Shown here: piece after piece, positions 17,676-27,528 of the stretch
Position numbering within the stretch: the stretch's first letter is position 1
Layout: each line of letters opens with the position of its first letter
Assembly (NCBI RefSeq): GCF_011759705.1
Contig: NZ_JAAOZF010000001.1
Span: 2,190,146 to 2,254,145 of the forward strand
DNA from: Microbacterium ulmi
GTDB taxonomy: Bacteria; Actinomycetota; Actinomycetes; Actinomycetales; Microbacteriaceae
Length of the DNA stretch: 64,000 bases
Direction of reading: 5' to 3'
Made by a program: the position numbers and the translations under genes
Notes under the pieces: generated by a model
The model's input: the letters and a program-made list of their open reading frames with translations, nothing else
The model's database searches: none
Told to the model about the DNA's origin: nothing

Positions 17676-18908
17676 TCAGACGAAGGCGCTCATCCCAGTG
17701 ATGTCGCGTCCGATGAGCAGGGCCTGCACGCTCTCGGTGCCCTCGTACGTGTGGATCGCCTCGATGTCGGTCAGGTGCTGCATGACGCGGTTCTCCAGCA
17801 GGATGCCGTTCCCGCCCAGCAGGTCTCGGGCGGTCGACGCGATACGGCGCGCGGCGCGCGTGTTGTGGTACTTCGCGAGGGACGCCTGCGTCGGGCGCAG
17901 CCTGCCCGCCGTCTCGAGGTCGGCCATCCAGCGGCAGTAGAGCTGCATCGCCGTGAGGTCTTCGAGCATCCGAGTCAGCCGCTCCTGCACCATCTGGAAC
18001 TTCGCGAGCGGCTTGCCGAACTGCACGCGCTGCTGCGCGTACGCGAGTGCCGCCTCGTAGCAGGCGGTCGCATGACCGAGCGCCGACCACGCGACGCCCG
18101 AGCGGGTCGAGTACAGGACGGTCGAGGCATCCTTGAAGCTCTTCGCGCCGGGGAGGACGGCGTCCAGCGGCACGCGGACGTCGTCGAGCGCGATGTGCGC
18201 CTGGTGGATGCCGCGCAGCGACGCCTTGCCGCGGATCGGCGTGCCCGTGTACCCGGGCGTCTCCTGCTCGACGAGGAAGCAGCGGACGGCGCCGTGCCCG
18301 GGCGCGTCCGGGTCGTCGACGCGGGCCCACACGAATGCGATGCCGCCGGATGCGCCGTTGCCGATCCACTTCTTCGTGCCGCGGATGACCCACGCCTCGC
18401 CGTCGTGGCGTGCGACCGTCTCGAGCGACACGGAGTCGGAGCCGTGGTCGGGCTCGGTCAGAGCGAACGAGCCGAGCACCTCGCCGCTCGCGAGAGGCTT
18501 CAGCCACCGCTCCTGCTGCTCGGGGCTGCCGAACAGGGTGAGCGTGCGCAGGGCGAGCCCGCCCTGGACCGCGAGCACCGTGCCGAGAGACCCGTCGCCG
18601 CGCGAGATCTCCATGTTGACGAGCCCCGCCGCGAGCGGCGACATGCGGGTCAGGTCGGGGTGCACGATGCCGTCGACGACGAGGTCGCGCTCGCCCATGA
18701 GCCTCGCGATCTCGATCGGGTACTCGGCCCTGTCCCACGCCTCGACCATGCGGTCGCCGACCTCGTCGATGTACGCCTGCGCCCGCTCCCAGTGGGCTCG
18801 GTCGTCGGCGGAGACGTCGGCGAACACGGCGTAGTAGTCGGTGCCGAGGCGCCGAGTGACGTCGTACGAGGCCACACTCTCGCCGGGGAGGGTTTCGGGG
18901 GTGCTCAT
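17676..18908 (-). CDS. acyl-CoA dehydrogenase, glutaryl-CoA dehydrogenase-like
   Basis: 410 residues, FAD-dependent alpha,beta-dehydrogenation of a CoA thioester. The flavin/substrate motif SFALTEPDHGSDSVSLETVA resembles glutaryl-CoA and related enzymes. WVIRGTKKWIGNGASGGIAFVWAR, QFGKPLAKFQMVQE and the catalytic Glu389 in HTYEGTESVQALLIGRDITG are all present. The C-terminus resembles glutaryl-CoA dehydrogenase, but without pathway genes nearby the substrate stays open. The ATG at 18908 with GGAGCA upstream is chosen over 18980. Monocistronic; its promoter region carries a palindrome. Confidence 0.88.
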   Translation of the reverse strand: MSTPETLPGESVASYDVTRRLGTDYYAVFADVSADDRAHWERAQAYIDEVGDRMVEAWDRAEYPIEIARLMGERDLVVDGIVHPDLTRMSPLAAGLVNMEISRGDGSLGTVLAVQGGLALRTLTLFGSPEQQERWLKPLASGEVLGSFALTEPDHGSDSVSLETVARHDGEAWVIRGTKKWIGNGASGGIAFVWARVDDPDAPGHGAVRCFLVEQETPGYTGTPIRGKASLRGIHQAHIALDDVRVPLDAVLPGAKSFKDASTVLYSTRSGVAWSALGHATACYEAALAYAQQRVQFGKPLAKFQMVQERLTRMLEDLTAMQLYCRWMADLETAGRLRPTQASLAKYHNTRAARRIASTARDLLGGNGILLENRVMQHLTDIEAIHTYEGTESVQALLIGRDITGMSAFV

Positions 18909-18950
18909 GCGTGCTCCTGGATGCCGCGGCCGCGCGCCGCGGCCATCACC

Positions 18951-18990
18951 AGGGTAGTTCTCGGCATCCAGTATCGCCAAGTACGGTACT
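18951..18990 (-). promoter_or_regulatory. acyl-CoA dehydrogenase promoter with palindrome
   Basis: On the minus strand TTGGCG (18975-18980) and TACCCT (18951-18956) are 18 nt apart. AGTACCGTACT (18980-18990) is an 11-bp palindrome abutting the -35 and could bind a repressor or activator. The leader is about 36 nt. Confidence 0.5.
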
Positions 18991-19134
18991 CAGTCTCACA
19001 TCCTTGGCAACGTCTCGTCGCTGGCCGTGCGGGTGGGATGGCATGGATGTCGGGCGAGTTGCCACCTTCTTGCCTGAGATGAGAGGCTCACCCGTCCTCG
19101 ACCTCGAAGCCGCGGGGCGACGATCTGTGAGCCG

Positions 19135-20316
19135 TCATGCATGCAGACGCGACCAGGCGAGGTGGGCGAGCGCGGCGGCGAGGTCACCCAGGATGGCGTC
19201 GTCGAAGAGCACGAAAGGAGAGTGGTTGAACGCGACGGCGGATGAGTCGAGGCCGGGCGGAGAGCACTGCACCATGAGGAACGTTCCGGCGACCTCCTGC
19301 AGCACGAAGGCGAAGTCCTCCGAGCCCATCGCAGGTCGTTCGGCGAGCTGAACGCGCTCCTCGCCGAGGAGACTCCGCAGCGTGTCGACCGAACGCTCCG
19401 TCTCGAATCGGTCGTTCACCGTGACCGGATACAGCACGTCGAAGTCGACGTCCGCGGTGCAGCCGTGGGCCGAGGCGACTCCCTCGGCGAGAGCGCGAGT
19501 GCGCTCGATCAGCTTGTCGACGGACGCCTGTGAGAGGGTGCGCACGGTCGCACGCAGGCTCGCCCGGTCAGGGATGACATTGACTGCGGTGCCCGCCTCG
19601 AGCATCGTGACGCTGACGACGACGGGATCGAACACGTCGAACGCGCGGGTGGTCATGGTCTGCAGGCCCGTCACGATCTCTGCGAGCGCTGGCACGGGGT
19701 CCGCGGCTGTGAAGGGCATGGACCCGTGACCCCCTGCGCCGCGCACGGTGACGGACAGCTCGCTCGAACCGGCCATGAGCGGGCCGCCGCGTGTCGCGAA
19801 CACGCCGTACGGGCCGGGAGCGACGTGGGCGGCGAACGCGGCCACCGGGCGCGCGCCGGCGACGTCGAGCAGGCCCTCGCCCAGCATGATCGATGCGCCG
19901 TTGTAGCCCTCCTCTCCGGGCTGGAACATGAACACGACCGTCCCAGGCAGCTCATCTCGATGCGCGGCCAGCAGGTGCGCGGCACCGACGAGACCCGCCG
20001 TATGCAGGTCGTGGCCGCACGCGTGCATCGCGCCGTTGTCCGACGCGAAGTCGAGACCCGTCTGTTCGGCGACGGGCAGCCCGTCCATGTCGCCGCGCAG
20101 CAGCACGACGGGGCCGGGGAGGCCACCCCGCAGCACCGCGACGACGGAGCTGGTCGCAGTGCCGACAGTGATGTCGAGGTCGAGTCCTGCGATCGCGTCG
20201 AGCACGCGCTGCTGAGTGCGGGGCAGCTGCAACCCCACCTCCGGGTCGCGATGCAGCTCGCGCCTCAGCGACTGCAGGGCCGGGAGGAGGGCGGCGCCCT
20301 CTGCGAGGAGATCCAT
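19135..20316 (-). CDS. M20 family amidohydrolase/carboxypeptidase
   Basis: 393-residue zinc-dependent hydrolase of the hippurate hydrolase/N-acyl-amino-acid amidohydrolase type. LLRGDMDGLPVAE and HACGHDLHTAGLVGAAHLLA carry metal ligands. FQPGEEGYNGASIML supplies the catalytic and metal-bridging Glu pair, MGSEDFAFVLQ a C-terminal ligand, and FNHSPFVLFDDA the C-terminal helix. The lid/dimerisation domain lies in the middle. Cytosolic, no signal peptide. Last gene of the minus-strand unit with another amidohydrolase, an MFS transporter and TetR, suggesting import then two-step cleavage of an N-acylated or dipeptide-like compound (inference). Confidence 0.88.
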   Translation of the reverse strand: MDLLAEGAALLPALQSLRRELHRDPEVGLQLPRTQQRVLDAIAGLDLDITVGTATSSVVAVLRGGLPGPVVLLRGDMDGLPVAEQTGLDFASDNGAMHACGHDLHTAGLVGAAHLLAAHRDELPGTVVFMFQPGEEGYNGASIMLGEGLLDVAGARPVAAFAAHVAPGPYGVFATRGGPLMAGSSELSVTVRGAGGHGSMPFTAADPVPALAEIVTGLQTMTTRAFDVFDPVVVSVTMLEAGTAVNVIPDRASLRATVRTLSQASVDKLIERTRALAEGVASAHGCTADVDFDVLYPVTVNDRFETERSVDTLRSLLGEERVQLAERPAMGSEDFAFVLQEVAGTFLMVQCSPPGLDSSAVAFNHSPFVLFDDAILGDLAAALAHLAWSRLHA

Positions 20317-20382
20317 GATTGGCCTTTCTCCGGCGCACCGCGCCGGCGTGGAGGAGATCGGCGCACAGCGCCAGAGGATTGG

Positions 20383-21684
20383 CTATCCGAGCGAGGTGGT
20401 GGCGACGCCGCCCGGGAAGCGGCGGAGCGCGTCCTTCACGACACGACCGCCCTGCACGATCGCATCGATGGAGACGGGGTCCGCCAGCGCGTGGATGCCG
20501 GCGAGCGGGTCGACGGCGGTGATGACGAGGTCGGCCAGCTTGCCGGCCTCGACGGTGCCGAGGTGCTCGTCGAGACGAAGCAGGCGCGCCGCGTTGATCG
20601 TGCCGGCCTGGATGGCGGCCATCGGCGACAGGCCGAGGTCGACGAGGTGACCGAGCTCGAGGAGGTTGCGTCCGTGCGGGCAGACGGCGGCATCCGTGCC
20701 CAGCGCGACGGTGACCCCCGACTGGATCGCCCGCGCGACGTGCTCACGCGCGATCTGAGACCAGCGGACCTTCTTCTCGTAGAGGTAGCCGGGAACACGG
20801 GCGGGATCGGGCACGCGGAGCGCTGAGCTGAGCGTGGGCACGAGGACAGTGCCGTGCTCGAGCATGAGGTCGATGCCTTCGTCGTCGATCTCGTAGCCGT
20901 GCTCCACGCTGGCGACGCCTCCGCGGATCGCCTCCTTGATCCCGGCTGCGCCCTGCGCATGAGCTGCGACCGGTTGTCCTTGCCTGCGAGCGGTCTCCTC
21001 GACGATGAGGCGCACGTGTCGTTCGGGCACACCGAGATCGTGCGGCGAGTCGGACGGGCTGGAGACGCCGCCCGTCGTGCACACCTTGACGACGTCCGCG
21101 CCGGAGCGCACGAGAGCGCGCACGGCGCGCCGCACGTCGTCGTCGGAGTCGATGATCGGGCTGATCTCGGGCTCTGGGCCAGGATGGACCGACGCTCCGT
21201 TCGGGAGACGGAAGTCGGTATGCCCGCCAGTCGGCGAGAGTGCCTGGATCGCGAGATGCAGACGGGGACCGAGGATCGTCCCCGCGGCCACGGCGGCGCG
21301 GTAGCCGGCATCCAGCCCAGACAGATCGCGTGCCGTGGTGATCCCTGCCATGAGCGTCTTGCGCATCGTGGCAGCAGCATCGAGGGCGCGTTCACTGGGG
21401 AACTGCGCGAGGGTCTGGCGCGGATCCGCCTCAAGGTCGAGCGCGAGATGAACGTGTGTGTCGAAGAAGCCTGGCAGCACCGTCGCGCCGCGAAGGTCCA
21501 CGATGCGTGTGTCGCGCTCCTCCGCGACGTCACCGCGCCGAGGCCCGGCCCAGGCGATCCGGTCGCCCGCGACGACGATCTCCGCGTCGTCGACCGGCGC
21601 CCCGCCGGTGCCGTCGATGAGACGGGCACCGACGAGGCGGATGCGGTCGACCGCGGCAGGGGTCAGCGGCAGTCGCGCTGTCAT
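20383..21684 (-). CDS. amidohydrolase-superfamily metallohydrolase
   Basis: 433 residues, binuclear-metal TIM-barrel hydrolase of the imidazolonepropionase/prolidase-like group. FFDTHVHLAL gives the HxH ligands. VVKVCTTGG carries the likely carboxylated bridging Lys, VAAHAQG and VEHGYEID carry the His ligands, and ALGTDAAV the catalytic Asp. An N-terminal beta-sandwich (IRLVGARLIDGTGG) is rebuilt at the C-terminus (IQGG-like IVQGGRVV). Relatives hydrolyse Xaa-Pro and other N-acyl amino acids. Its start codon overlaps the MFS stop (ATGA), implying coupled translation. Confidence 0.88.
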   Translation of the reverse strand: MTARLPLTPAAVDRIRLVGARLIDGTGGAPVDDAEIVVAGDRIAWAGPRRGDVAEERDTRIVDLRGATVLPGFFDTHVHLALDLEADPRQTLAQFPSERALDAAATMRKTLMAGITTARDLSGLDAGYRAAVAAGTILGPRLHLAIQALSPTGGHTDFRLPNGASVHPGPEPEISPIIDSDDDVRRAVRALVRSGADVVKVCTTGGVSSPSDSPHDLGVPERHVRLIVEETARRQGQPVAAHAQGAAGIKEAIRGGVASVEHGYEIDDEGIDLMLEHGTVLVPTLSSALRVPDPARVPGYLYEKKVRWSQIAREHVARAIQSGVTVALGTDAAVCPHGRNLLELGHLVDLGLSPMAAIQAGTINAARLLRLDEHLGTVEAGKLADLVITAVDPLAGIHALADPVSIDAIVQGGRVVKDALRRFPGGVATTSLG

Positions 21685-23117
21685 GCATTCGCTCCGACAG
21701 CCACGGGCTCGGCTGCGGATACGTGCTGCGTCCGCTGGAAGAGCAGCGCGACGAAGGCGAGCGCGAAGCAGACGGCGCAGATGAGCCAGACCGTGACGTA
21801 CCCGCCGATGCCCGCCGCAGCCGTATCTGGGAGGACGAAGGCGGCGAGCACGACTCCGAAGGTGGCACCAGCCACCGCGCCGCCGAGCGTGCGAAGGGAG
21901 TTGTAGACCCCGGCTGCGATCCCGGTCTCGTCGGCCGGGGCGACCTCGGCGATCAGCGCGGGGAGCGCGCCCAGCAGGAGACCCGCGCCCAGGCCGCTCA
22001 CGATGAACGCGATGACCACGATCGGCAGCGCCGACGAGAAGACGGCGAGCGCGAGATTGCCTGCAACGTTCAGTGCCACACCGAGGAAGAGCACGCCACG
22101 CAGCCCGAGCGGCTTCGCGAGGTACGCGAACGTGGATGCGCCGATCGCTGCGAGCAGAGCCGTGCCCGCCGTGAACAGGCTGAGGATGCCTGGGGCGAAT
22201 GCGAAGCCGTAGCCCACCTTCGCCGGGTCGGCGGCAAGGAACGTCGTGATCAGGGTCTGCGTCCCGAAGAGCACCATGCCGAACAGGAACGAGGTGACGT
22301 ACACGGGCCACAGTGCGCGCGAGGCGATGAGGCGGATGTTGATGGCCGGTGCGGAGTGGCGCAGCTCCCAGACCACGAAGGCGACCAGCAGCGCTGCGGC
22401 GCCGACGAGCAGCGAGATCGTGCCACCGTTGCCGAAGCCCGACGTCTGTGCGATTCTCAGCCCGAACAGCAGAGCGAGCATGAACACGGCGAGGAGGGTG
22501 AACCCGACGCCGTCGATGCGCGGGTTGGAGCGGATGGTCGACTCCGGCACCAGAGTGAACACGATGACGAGGCAGATCGCGACGATGATCGCCGGCACCA
22601 GGAGCACGACGAGCAGGCTCGGGATGGCGGTGCCGAGCACGCCGGCGGTCAGGCCGCCGATGAGCACCCCGATCGTGAGGGCCGAGACGAGCATCCCGAT
22701 CGCCTTGCGCGCCGTCTCGCCCTTGATGCGGTTGTGCACGAGGGCGATCTCCAACGGCAGCCACACGGCGAGCGGTCCCGTCAGCACGCGCCCGACGAGC
22801 ACGAGCGGGAAGCTCGGTGCGAGCGCGACCAGAAGCGTCCCCACGAGCACGACGACGATCGCGATGCGCAGCATACGGCGATGCCCGAAGATGTCGCCGA
22901 GCTTCGCGAGGATCGGCACGCTCACGCCAGCGGCGAGGGTCTGCAGCGTCGCGAACCAGGTGATGTCGGCGTCGGTGACCGACAGTTGGTGGGCGATCGC
23001 GGCGATGAGAGGCAGATAGTAGCCCTGGAGGAAGCCGCTGGTCAGCTCGACGAAGACGAGGAAGCCGACGACGGCGCCGACCTTGACGCGAATAGGCGCC
23101 GTGAGTGTCTCTGACAT
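21681..23117 (-). CDS. MFS transporter (DHA2-like)
   Basis: 478 residues with about 14 membrane helices. AKLGDIFGHRRMLRIAI is motif A and LVGRVLTGPLAVWLPLEIALV helix 4. The late helices contain PADETGIAAGVYNSLRTLGGAVAGATFG, as in 14-helix drug-resistance permeases. It is co-transcribed with two hydrolases and preceded by TetR, so it may import their substrate or export a product; direction cannot be read from sequence. A GAAAGA SD-like stretch precedes the ATG. The 60 bp between it and the TetR gene show no terminator. Confidence 0.88.
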   Translation of the reverse strand: MSETLTAPIRVKVGAVVGFLVFVELTSGFLQGYYLPLIAAIAHQLSVTDADITWFATLQTLAAGVSVPILAKLGDIFGHRRMLRIAIVVVLVGTLLVALAPSFPLVLVGRVLTGPLAVWLPLEIALVHNRIKGETARKAIGMLVSALTIGVLIGGLTAGVLGTAIPSLLVVLLVPAIIVAICLVIVFTLVPESTIRSNPRIDGVGFTLLAVFMLALLFGLRIAQTSGFGNGGTISLLVGAAALLVAFVVWELRHSAPAINIRLIASRALWPVYVTSFLFGMVLFGTQTLITTFLAADPAKVGYGFAFAPGILSLFTAGTALLAAIGASTFAYLAKPLGLRGVLFLGVALNVAGNLALAVFSSALPIVVIAFIVSGLGAGLLLGALPALIAEVAPADETGIAAGVYNSLRTLGGAVAGATFGVVLAAFVLPDTAAAGIGGYVTVWLICAVCFALAFVALLFQRTQHVSAAEPVAVGANA

Positions 23118-23177
23118 GGATGGTCTTTCTTCGGACGGATCGCGAGGCGGTCCGGGTAGGGAACGGGGAGGGGTGGT

Positions 23178-23762
23178 TCAGGAAATGCGGGGCGGTGCCG
23201 TGGTGAGGGCGATCACGAGACCTCGCAGGTCGACCTCGGTGGTGCGTGAGGGCCGGAGTGTGCTCCGGTAGAGGACGAAGCCGGCGAGGGCGTCGAGGAT
23301 GGCGTCGGCGTCCACGTCCGGAGGGAGTTCGTCCCGTCCGATGGCCCGCGCGATGATCGCGCGGCCCATCTCCCGTCGCGCGGCGAGGAATCCGTCCCTC
23401 CAGAGGTGCACGCGCACGTCCGGAGACACGGTCGCCGAGTAGGGGTTGCTGTTGCCTGCGAGGGCGCCCTGGTTCTCGGCGTTGCGCAGGCCGTGCGTGA
23501 CGAGGTCGCCGACCACCGATCCGGTGTCGGGGATGTCGCCGATCACGGTCGCCCGGTTCATCGCGGCGGCGACGAGCGTGCCGCGATCGGGCCAGCGTCG
23601 GTAGATCGCGGTTTTGCCGCATCCGACGGCCGCCGCGATCCGCTCGATGCGGATGTTCGCGTAGCCGTGCTCCATCAGCTCGACGAGAGCGGCATCGAGG
23701 ATCTGCCCGGTGAGCTCTTCATCTTGTGGGCGTCCGCGGGGCGCCGAGAGGGGTGCTGACAT
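23178..23762 (-). CDS. TetR-family regulator of the hydrolase/MFS unit
   Basis: 194 residues. The N-terminal HTH is IRIERIAAAVGCGKTAIYRRWPDRGTLVAAAM; a C-terminal ligand domain follows, with residues RDGFLAARREMGRAIIARAIG. It is first in the same-direction unit with the MFS and amidohydrolases and is their likely repressor. A leaderless promoter (TACGCT 6 nt upstream of the ATG) with an overlapping GTAT/ATAC inverted repeat supports autoregulation. Confidence 0.85.
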   Translation of the reverse strand: MSAPLSAPRGRPQDEELTGQILDAALVELMEHGYANIRIERIAAAVGCGKTAIYRRWPDRGTLVAAAMNRATVIGDIPDTGSVVGDLVTHGLRNAENQGALAGNSNPYSATVSPDVRVHLWRDGFLAARREMGRAIIARAIGRDELPPDVDADAILDALAGFVLYRSTLRPSRTTEVDLRGLVIALTTAPPRIS

Positions 23763-23768
23763 GAGGAG

Positions 23769-23804
23769 AGCGTATGGTCGCGTCGCCGGTATACGAAACG
23801 ATAC
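23769..23804 (-). promoter_or_regulatory. TetR gene promoter and candidate operator
   Basis: TACGCT (23769-23774) ends 6 nt from the ATG. TTTCGT lies 18 nt further upstream. An inverted repeat GTAT-N8-ATAC at 23789-23804 covers the -35. The arms are short, so the operator call is weak. Confidence 0.45.
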
Positions 23805-23956
23805 GGAGCGTTTTTACATGACCGTAACGTGACTACCAGTCCTCGCAGGAAGCGTGAGACGTGCGGGCAGGCAGGGAAGACTGCACAGGCGGCGCGGACC
23901 GGCGCGCTGCGGATGCGCCGCGCCGCACGGGGCGCGCGGCTCGCCGACGGCGGTGC

Positions 23957-24640
23957 TCAGCCCAATTCGCTCTTGAGCCGCCGGGCCACCTCGGCGATCG
24001 GCATCCGCCGCGGGAAGACCGCGATCGCCATGTCATCGGGAGCGGACTCGACGCCGTCGGGGTGCACGCCGAAGCGGCGCAACACGTCGTCGAGCGCGCG
24101 GCGCAGCTCGGCGACCGGGACGCGCCGCGGCCCGCGCAGGAGCCGGCGCAGCACGTGATTGTGCACGGCCGTCACGAGCGCCGAGAAGCCGACGGCGTCG
24201 AGCGGGTCCAGCCCCGGGAGCGCCTGGCGCAGGTACTCGTCGAACAGCCGCTCGTAGCGGAAGACGGTCACGATCTCGCGGTCGCGCAGCGCAGGCACCT
24301 GACGCACGACGCTGTAGCGGCGACGGGCGAGCTCGGCATCCTTCGTGAAGTGCGTGAATACCCGGACGGATGCCTCGCACACGGCGACCCACGGATTCTC
24401 GTGAGGCGTCGCGAGATACGCGCGCAGCTGGTCGAGAAGCAGCTCGTGGTCGGCGAAGACGACGTCCTCCTTGCCGCCGAACTGGCGGAAGAACGTCGAG
24501 CGCGAGACGCCGGCGGCACGAGCGATCTGCTCGACGGAGGTCTGATCGAAACCCTGCTTCGCGAACAGCTCGATCGCGGCGGCGACGACCGCGCTGCGCG
24601 CGGCGGAGGGCGAGACGGGGGCGGTCGCGGCGTCGCTCAT
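23957..24640 (-). CDS. TetR-family transcriptional regulator
   Basis: 227 residues. The HTH at residues 15-60 (AAIELFAKQGFDQTSVEQIARAAGVSRSTFFRQFGGKEDVV) is standard; the C-terminal domain is MftR-like in layout, with FGFSALVTAVHNH-type helices and RRLLRGPRRVP. Its targets are not evident: the neighbours are the TetR/MFS unit, transcribed the same way, and the divergent sucCD operon. TATGCT 6 nt before the ATG implies a leaderless message. The 194-bp gap to the other TetR gene holds only that gene's promoter. Confidence 0.85.
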   Translation of the reverse strand: MSDAATAPVSPSAARSAVVAAAIELFAKQGFDQTSVEQIARAAGVSRSTFFRQFGGKEDVVFADHELLLDQLRAYLATPHENPWVAVCEASVRVFTHFTKDAELARRRYSVVRQVPALRDREIVTVFRYERLFDEYLRQALPGLDPLDAVGFSALVTAVHNHVLRRLLRGPRRVPVAELRRALDDVLRRFGVHPDGVESAPDDMAIAVFPRRMPIAEVARRLKSELG

Positions 24641-24646
24641 GGCCAG

Positions 24647-24652
24647 AGCATA
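24647..24652 (-). promoter_or_regulatory. -10 of leaderless promoter for the 24640 TetR gene
   Basis: TATGCT on the minus strand, 6 nt before the ATG at 24640. Confidence 0.5.
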
Positions 24653-24706
24653 GTGGCACCACCTCCGTAAGAAGGGGGTGCGTACAGGCGTCCCAGAATG
24701 CGGTAG

Positions 24707-24745
24707 TAGGCTGGGGGATTGGTCGAAACTCTCTCGACATCAAGA
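24707..24745 (+). promoter_or_regulatory. sucCD promoter and TCTCGAC-type operator
   Basis: TAGGCT at 24707-24712 is a plausible -10. TCTCGACATCAAGA at 24732-24745 lies about 13-26 nt downstream of the predicted start point, a position suited to repression. The same core with one base change occurs at icd. Confidence 0.5.
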
Positions 24746-24799
24746 CATCGGGTTCCCCGAGTCGTCCCACCCACCGTCGCCCCAGCGAAGGAATGCAAC

Positions 24800-25963
24800 G
24801 TGGATCTTTACGAGTACCAGGCACGCGATCTGTTCGAGAAGTACGAGGTGCCGGTGCTCCCGGGCATCGTCGCGGACACGCCCGAGGAGGCGAAGGCGGC
24901 CGCGGAGAAGCTCGGCGGCGTCGTCGTCGTCAAGGCGCAGGTCAAGACGGGCGGCCGCGGCAAGGCGGGCGGCGTCAAGGTCGCGAAGAACCCCGACGAG
25001 GCGTACGAGGCGGCGAAGGCCATCCTCGGCCTCGACATCAAGGGCCACGTCGTCAAGCGCGTCATGGTCGCCGGCGGCGCCCGCATCGCGAAGGAGTTCT
25101 ACTTCTCGGTCCTGCTCGACCGAGCCAACCGCTCCTACCTGTCGCTCGCGAGCGTCGAGGGCGGCATGGAGATCGAGCAGCTGGCCGTCGAGAAGCCCGA
25201 GGCTCTCGCACGCGTCGAGGTCGACCCGCTCGTCGGCATCGACGAGGCGAAGGCGCTCGAGATCGCGAAGGCCGCGAACTTCGACGACGAGCTCGCCCCC
25301 AAAGTGGCCGACGTCTTCGTCAAGCTGTTCAAGGTCTACAAGGGCGAGGACGCGACGCTCGTCGAGGTCAACCCCCTCATCCAGTCGGAGGACGGCGAGA
25401 TCATCGCCCTCGACGGCAAGGTGACGCTCGACGAGAACGCCGAGTTCCGCCACGCGTCGCACGCGCTCCTCGAGGACAAGGCCGCGGCCGACCCCCTCGA
25501 GGCGAAGGCCAAGGCGAACGACCTCAACTACGTCAAGCTCGACGGCGAGGTCGGCATCATCGGCAACGGCGCGGGTCTGGTCATGTCGACGCTCGACGTC
25601 GTCGCGTACGCGGGCGAGAGCCACGGCGGCGTCAAGCCCGCCAACTTCCTCGACATCGGCGGCGGCGCCTCGGCGGAGGTCATGGCCGCGGGACTCGACG
25701 TCATCCTCGGCGATCCGCAGGTCAAGTCGGTGTTCGTGAACGTGTTCGGCGGCATCACGGCGTGCGACGCCGTCGCGAAGGGCATCGTCGGCGCGCTCGC
25801 CGAGCTGGGCCCGACGGCGTCGAAGCCGCTCGTCGTCCGCCTCGACGGCAACCGTGTCGAGGAGGGTCGGAAGATCCTCCGCGATGCCGACCACCCGCTT
25901 GTGACGCTCGCAGCGACGATGGACGAGGGCGCCCACAAGGCCGCCGAGCTCGCCAACGCCTGA
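24800..25963 (+). CDS. sucC: succinate-CoA ligase subunit beta
   Basis: 387 residues. It converts succinyl-CoA to succinate with ADP or GDP phosphorylation in the citrate cycle, as a heterodimer or heterotetramer with SucD. An ATP-grasp domain occupies the N-terminal half ([44 protein letters not shown]). The C-terminal ligase-CoA domain contains [31 protein letters not shown] and PLVVRLDGN. The GTG at 24800 is chosen because the protein then begins VDLYEYQA and GAAGGA lies just upstream. sucD follows after 30 nt. Confidence 0.96.
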   Translation: MDLYEYQARDLFEKYEVPVLPGIVADTPEEAKAAAEKLGGVVVVKAQVKTGGRGKAGGVKVAKNPDEAYEAAKAILGLDIKGHVVKRVMVAGGARIAKEFYFSVLLDRANRSYLSLASVEGGMEIEQLAVEKPEALARVEVDPLVGIDEAKALEIAKAANFDDELAPKVADVFVKLFKVYKGEDATLVEVNPLIQSEDGEIIALDGKVTLDENAEFRHASHALLEDKAAADPLEAKAKANDLNYVKLDGEVGIIGNGAGLVMSTLDVVAYAGESHGGVKPANFLDIGGGASAEVMAAGLDVILGDPQVKSVFVNVFGGITACDAVAKGIVGALAELGPTASKPLVVRLDGNRVEEGRKILRDADHPLVTLAATMDEGAHKAAELANA

Positions 25964-25969
25964 GACTGA

Positions 25970-26893
<924 letters not shown>

Positions 26894-26908
26894 CGAACGC
26901 TTCACTGA

Positions 26909-26938
26909 AGGGGTGGGATGCCGCGGCATCCCACCCCT
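26909..26938 (+). terminator. sucCD terminator, 30-bp perfect palindrome
   Basis: AGGGGTGGGATGCC and its exact complement GGCATCCCACCCCT flank a central GC, giving a 13-bp stem and 4-nt loop. Only a weak pyrimidine stretch (TCTTCGT) follows. Confidence 0.8.
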
Positions 26939-27015
26939 CTTCGTGTCCCGGCGCGCAGCAGACCCCCTCCGGGCTTCCTCGCGTGACGGTTGCGCCCTCC
27001 CGCCGGATGCGGGGA

Positions 27016-27021
27016 TAGTGT
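27016..27021 (+). promoter_or_regulatory. -10 of leaderless promoter for the Ddn-like gene
   Basis: TAGTGT, 6 nt before the ATG at 27028. Confidence 0.5.
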
Positions 27022-27027
27022 GGGCAG

Positions 27028-27468
27028 ATGCCGCTGACCGGACAGTACAAGCCGAGCACGTCGCCGTGGGCGAGGGAGCAGGCCGAGCGCTTCGAGGAGA
27101 CCGAAGGCGCCGAGGCGAACACGCTGCGCGGAAAGCCCATCATCGTCCTGACGACGGTGGGCGCGTCGACCGGCGCTCTGCGCAAGACGGCGCTCATGCG
27201 CGTCGAGCACGACGGCAGCTACGCCGTCGTCGCGTCGAAGGGCGGGTCCCCTGACGAGCCGAGGTGGGCCGCGAACATCCGCAGATCGCCGCATGTCGAG
27301 CTGCAGGACGGCGCAGACAAGCGCGACTACCTCGCACGGGAGGCCTCCGGAGACGAGCGCGCCCAGTGGTGGGCGCGCGCGGTCGAGGCGTGGCCCGACT
27401 ACGAGAACTACCAGAAGAAGACCGATCGACTCATCGCCGTCTTCGTGCTCGACCCCGTCGAGTCCTGA
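27028..27468 (+). CDS. deazaflavin (F420)-dependent oxidoreductase, Ddn-like
   Basis: 146 residues of the Ddn/Rv3547-like split beta-barrel family, which reduce quinones or other substrates with F420H2. Typical stretches are [57 protein letters not shown] and an ending [20 protein letters not shown]. The basic KTALMRV segment and SKGG loop match the phosphate-binding part of the F420 site. The natural substrate cannot be told. Monocistronic and convergent with the purine permease. Confidence 0.85.
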   Translation: MPLTGQYKPSTSPWAREQAERFEETEGAEANTLRGKPIIVLTTVGASTGALRKTALMRVEHDGSYAVVASKGGSPDEPRWAANIRRSPHVELQDGADKRDYLAREASGDERAQWWARAVEAWPDYENYQKKTDRLIAVFVLDPVES

Positions 27469-27471
27469 TCG

Positions 27472-27513
27472 GCGAGAGGCGGATCGCCTCGGGCCGAGGC
27501 ATCCCCCTCTCGC
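27472..27513. terminator. bidirectional hairpin between convergent genes
   Basis: Outer arms GCGAGAGG (27472-27479) and CCTCTCGC (27506-27513) enclose the inner palindrome GCCTCGGGCCGAGGC. It sits in the 60-bp gap between two convergent stops. Confidence 0.7.
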
Positions 27514-27528
27514 GAAGACAGGCGGGAG

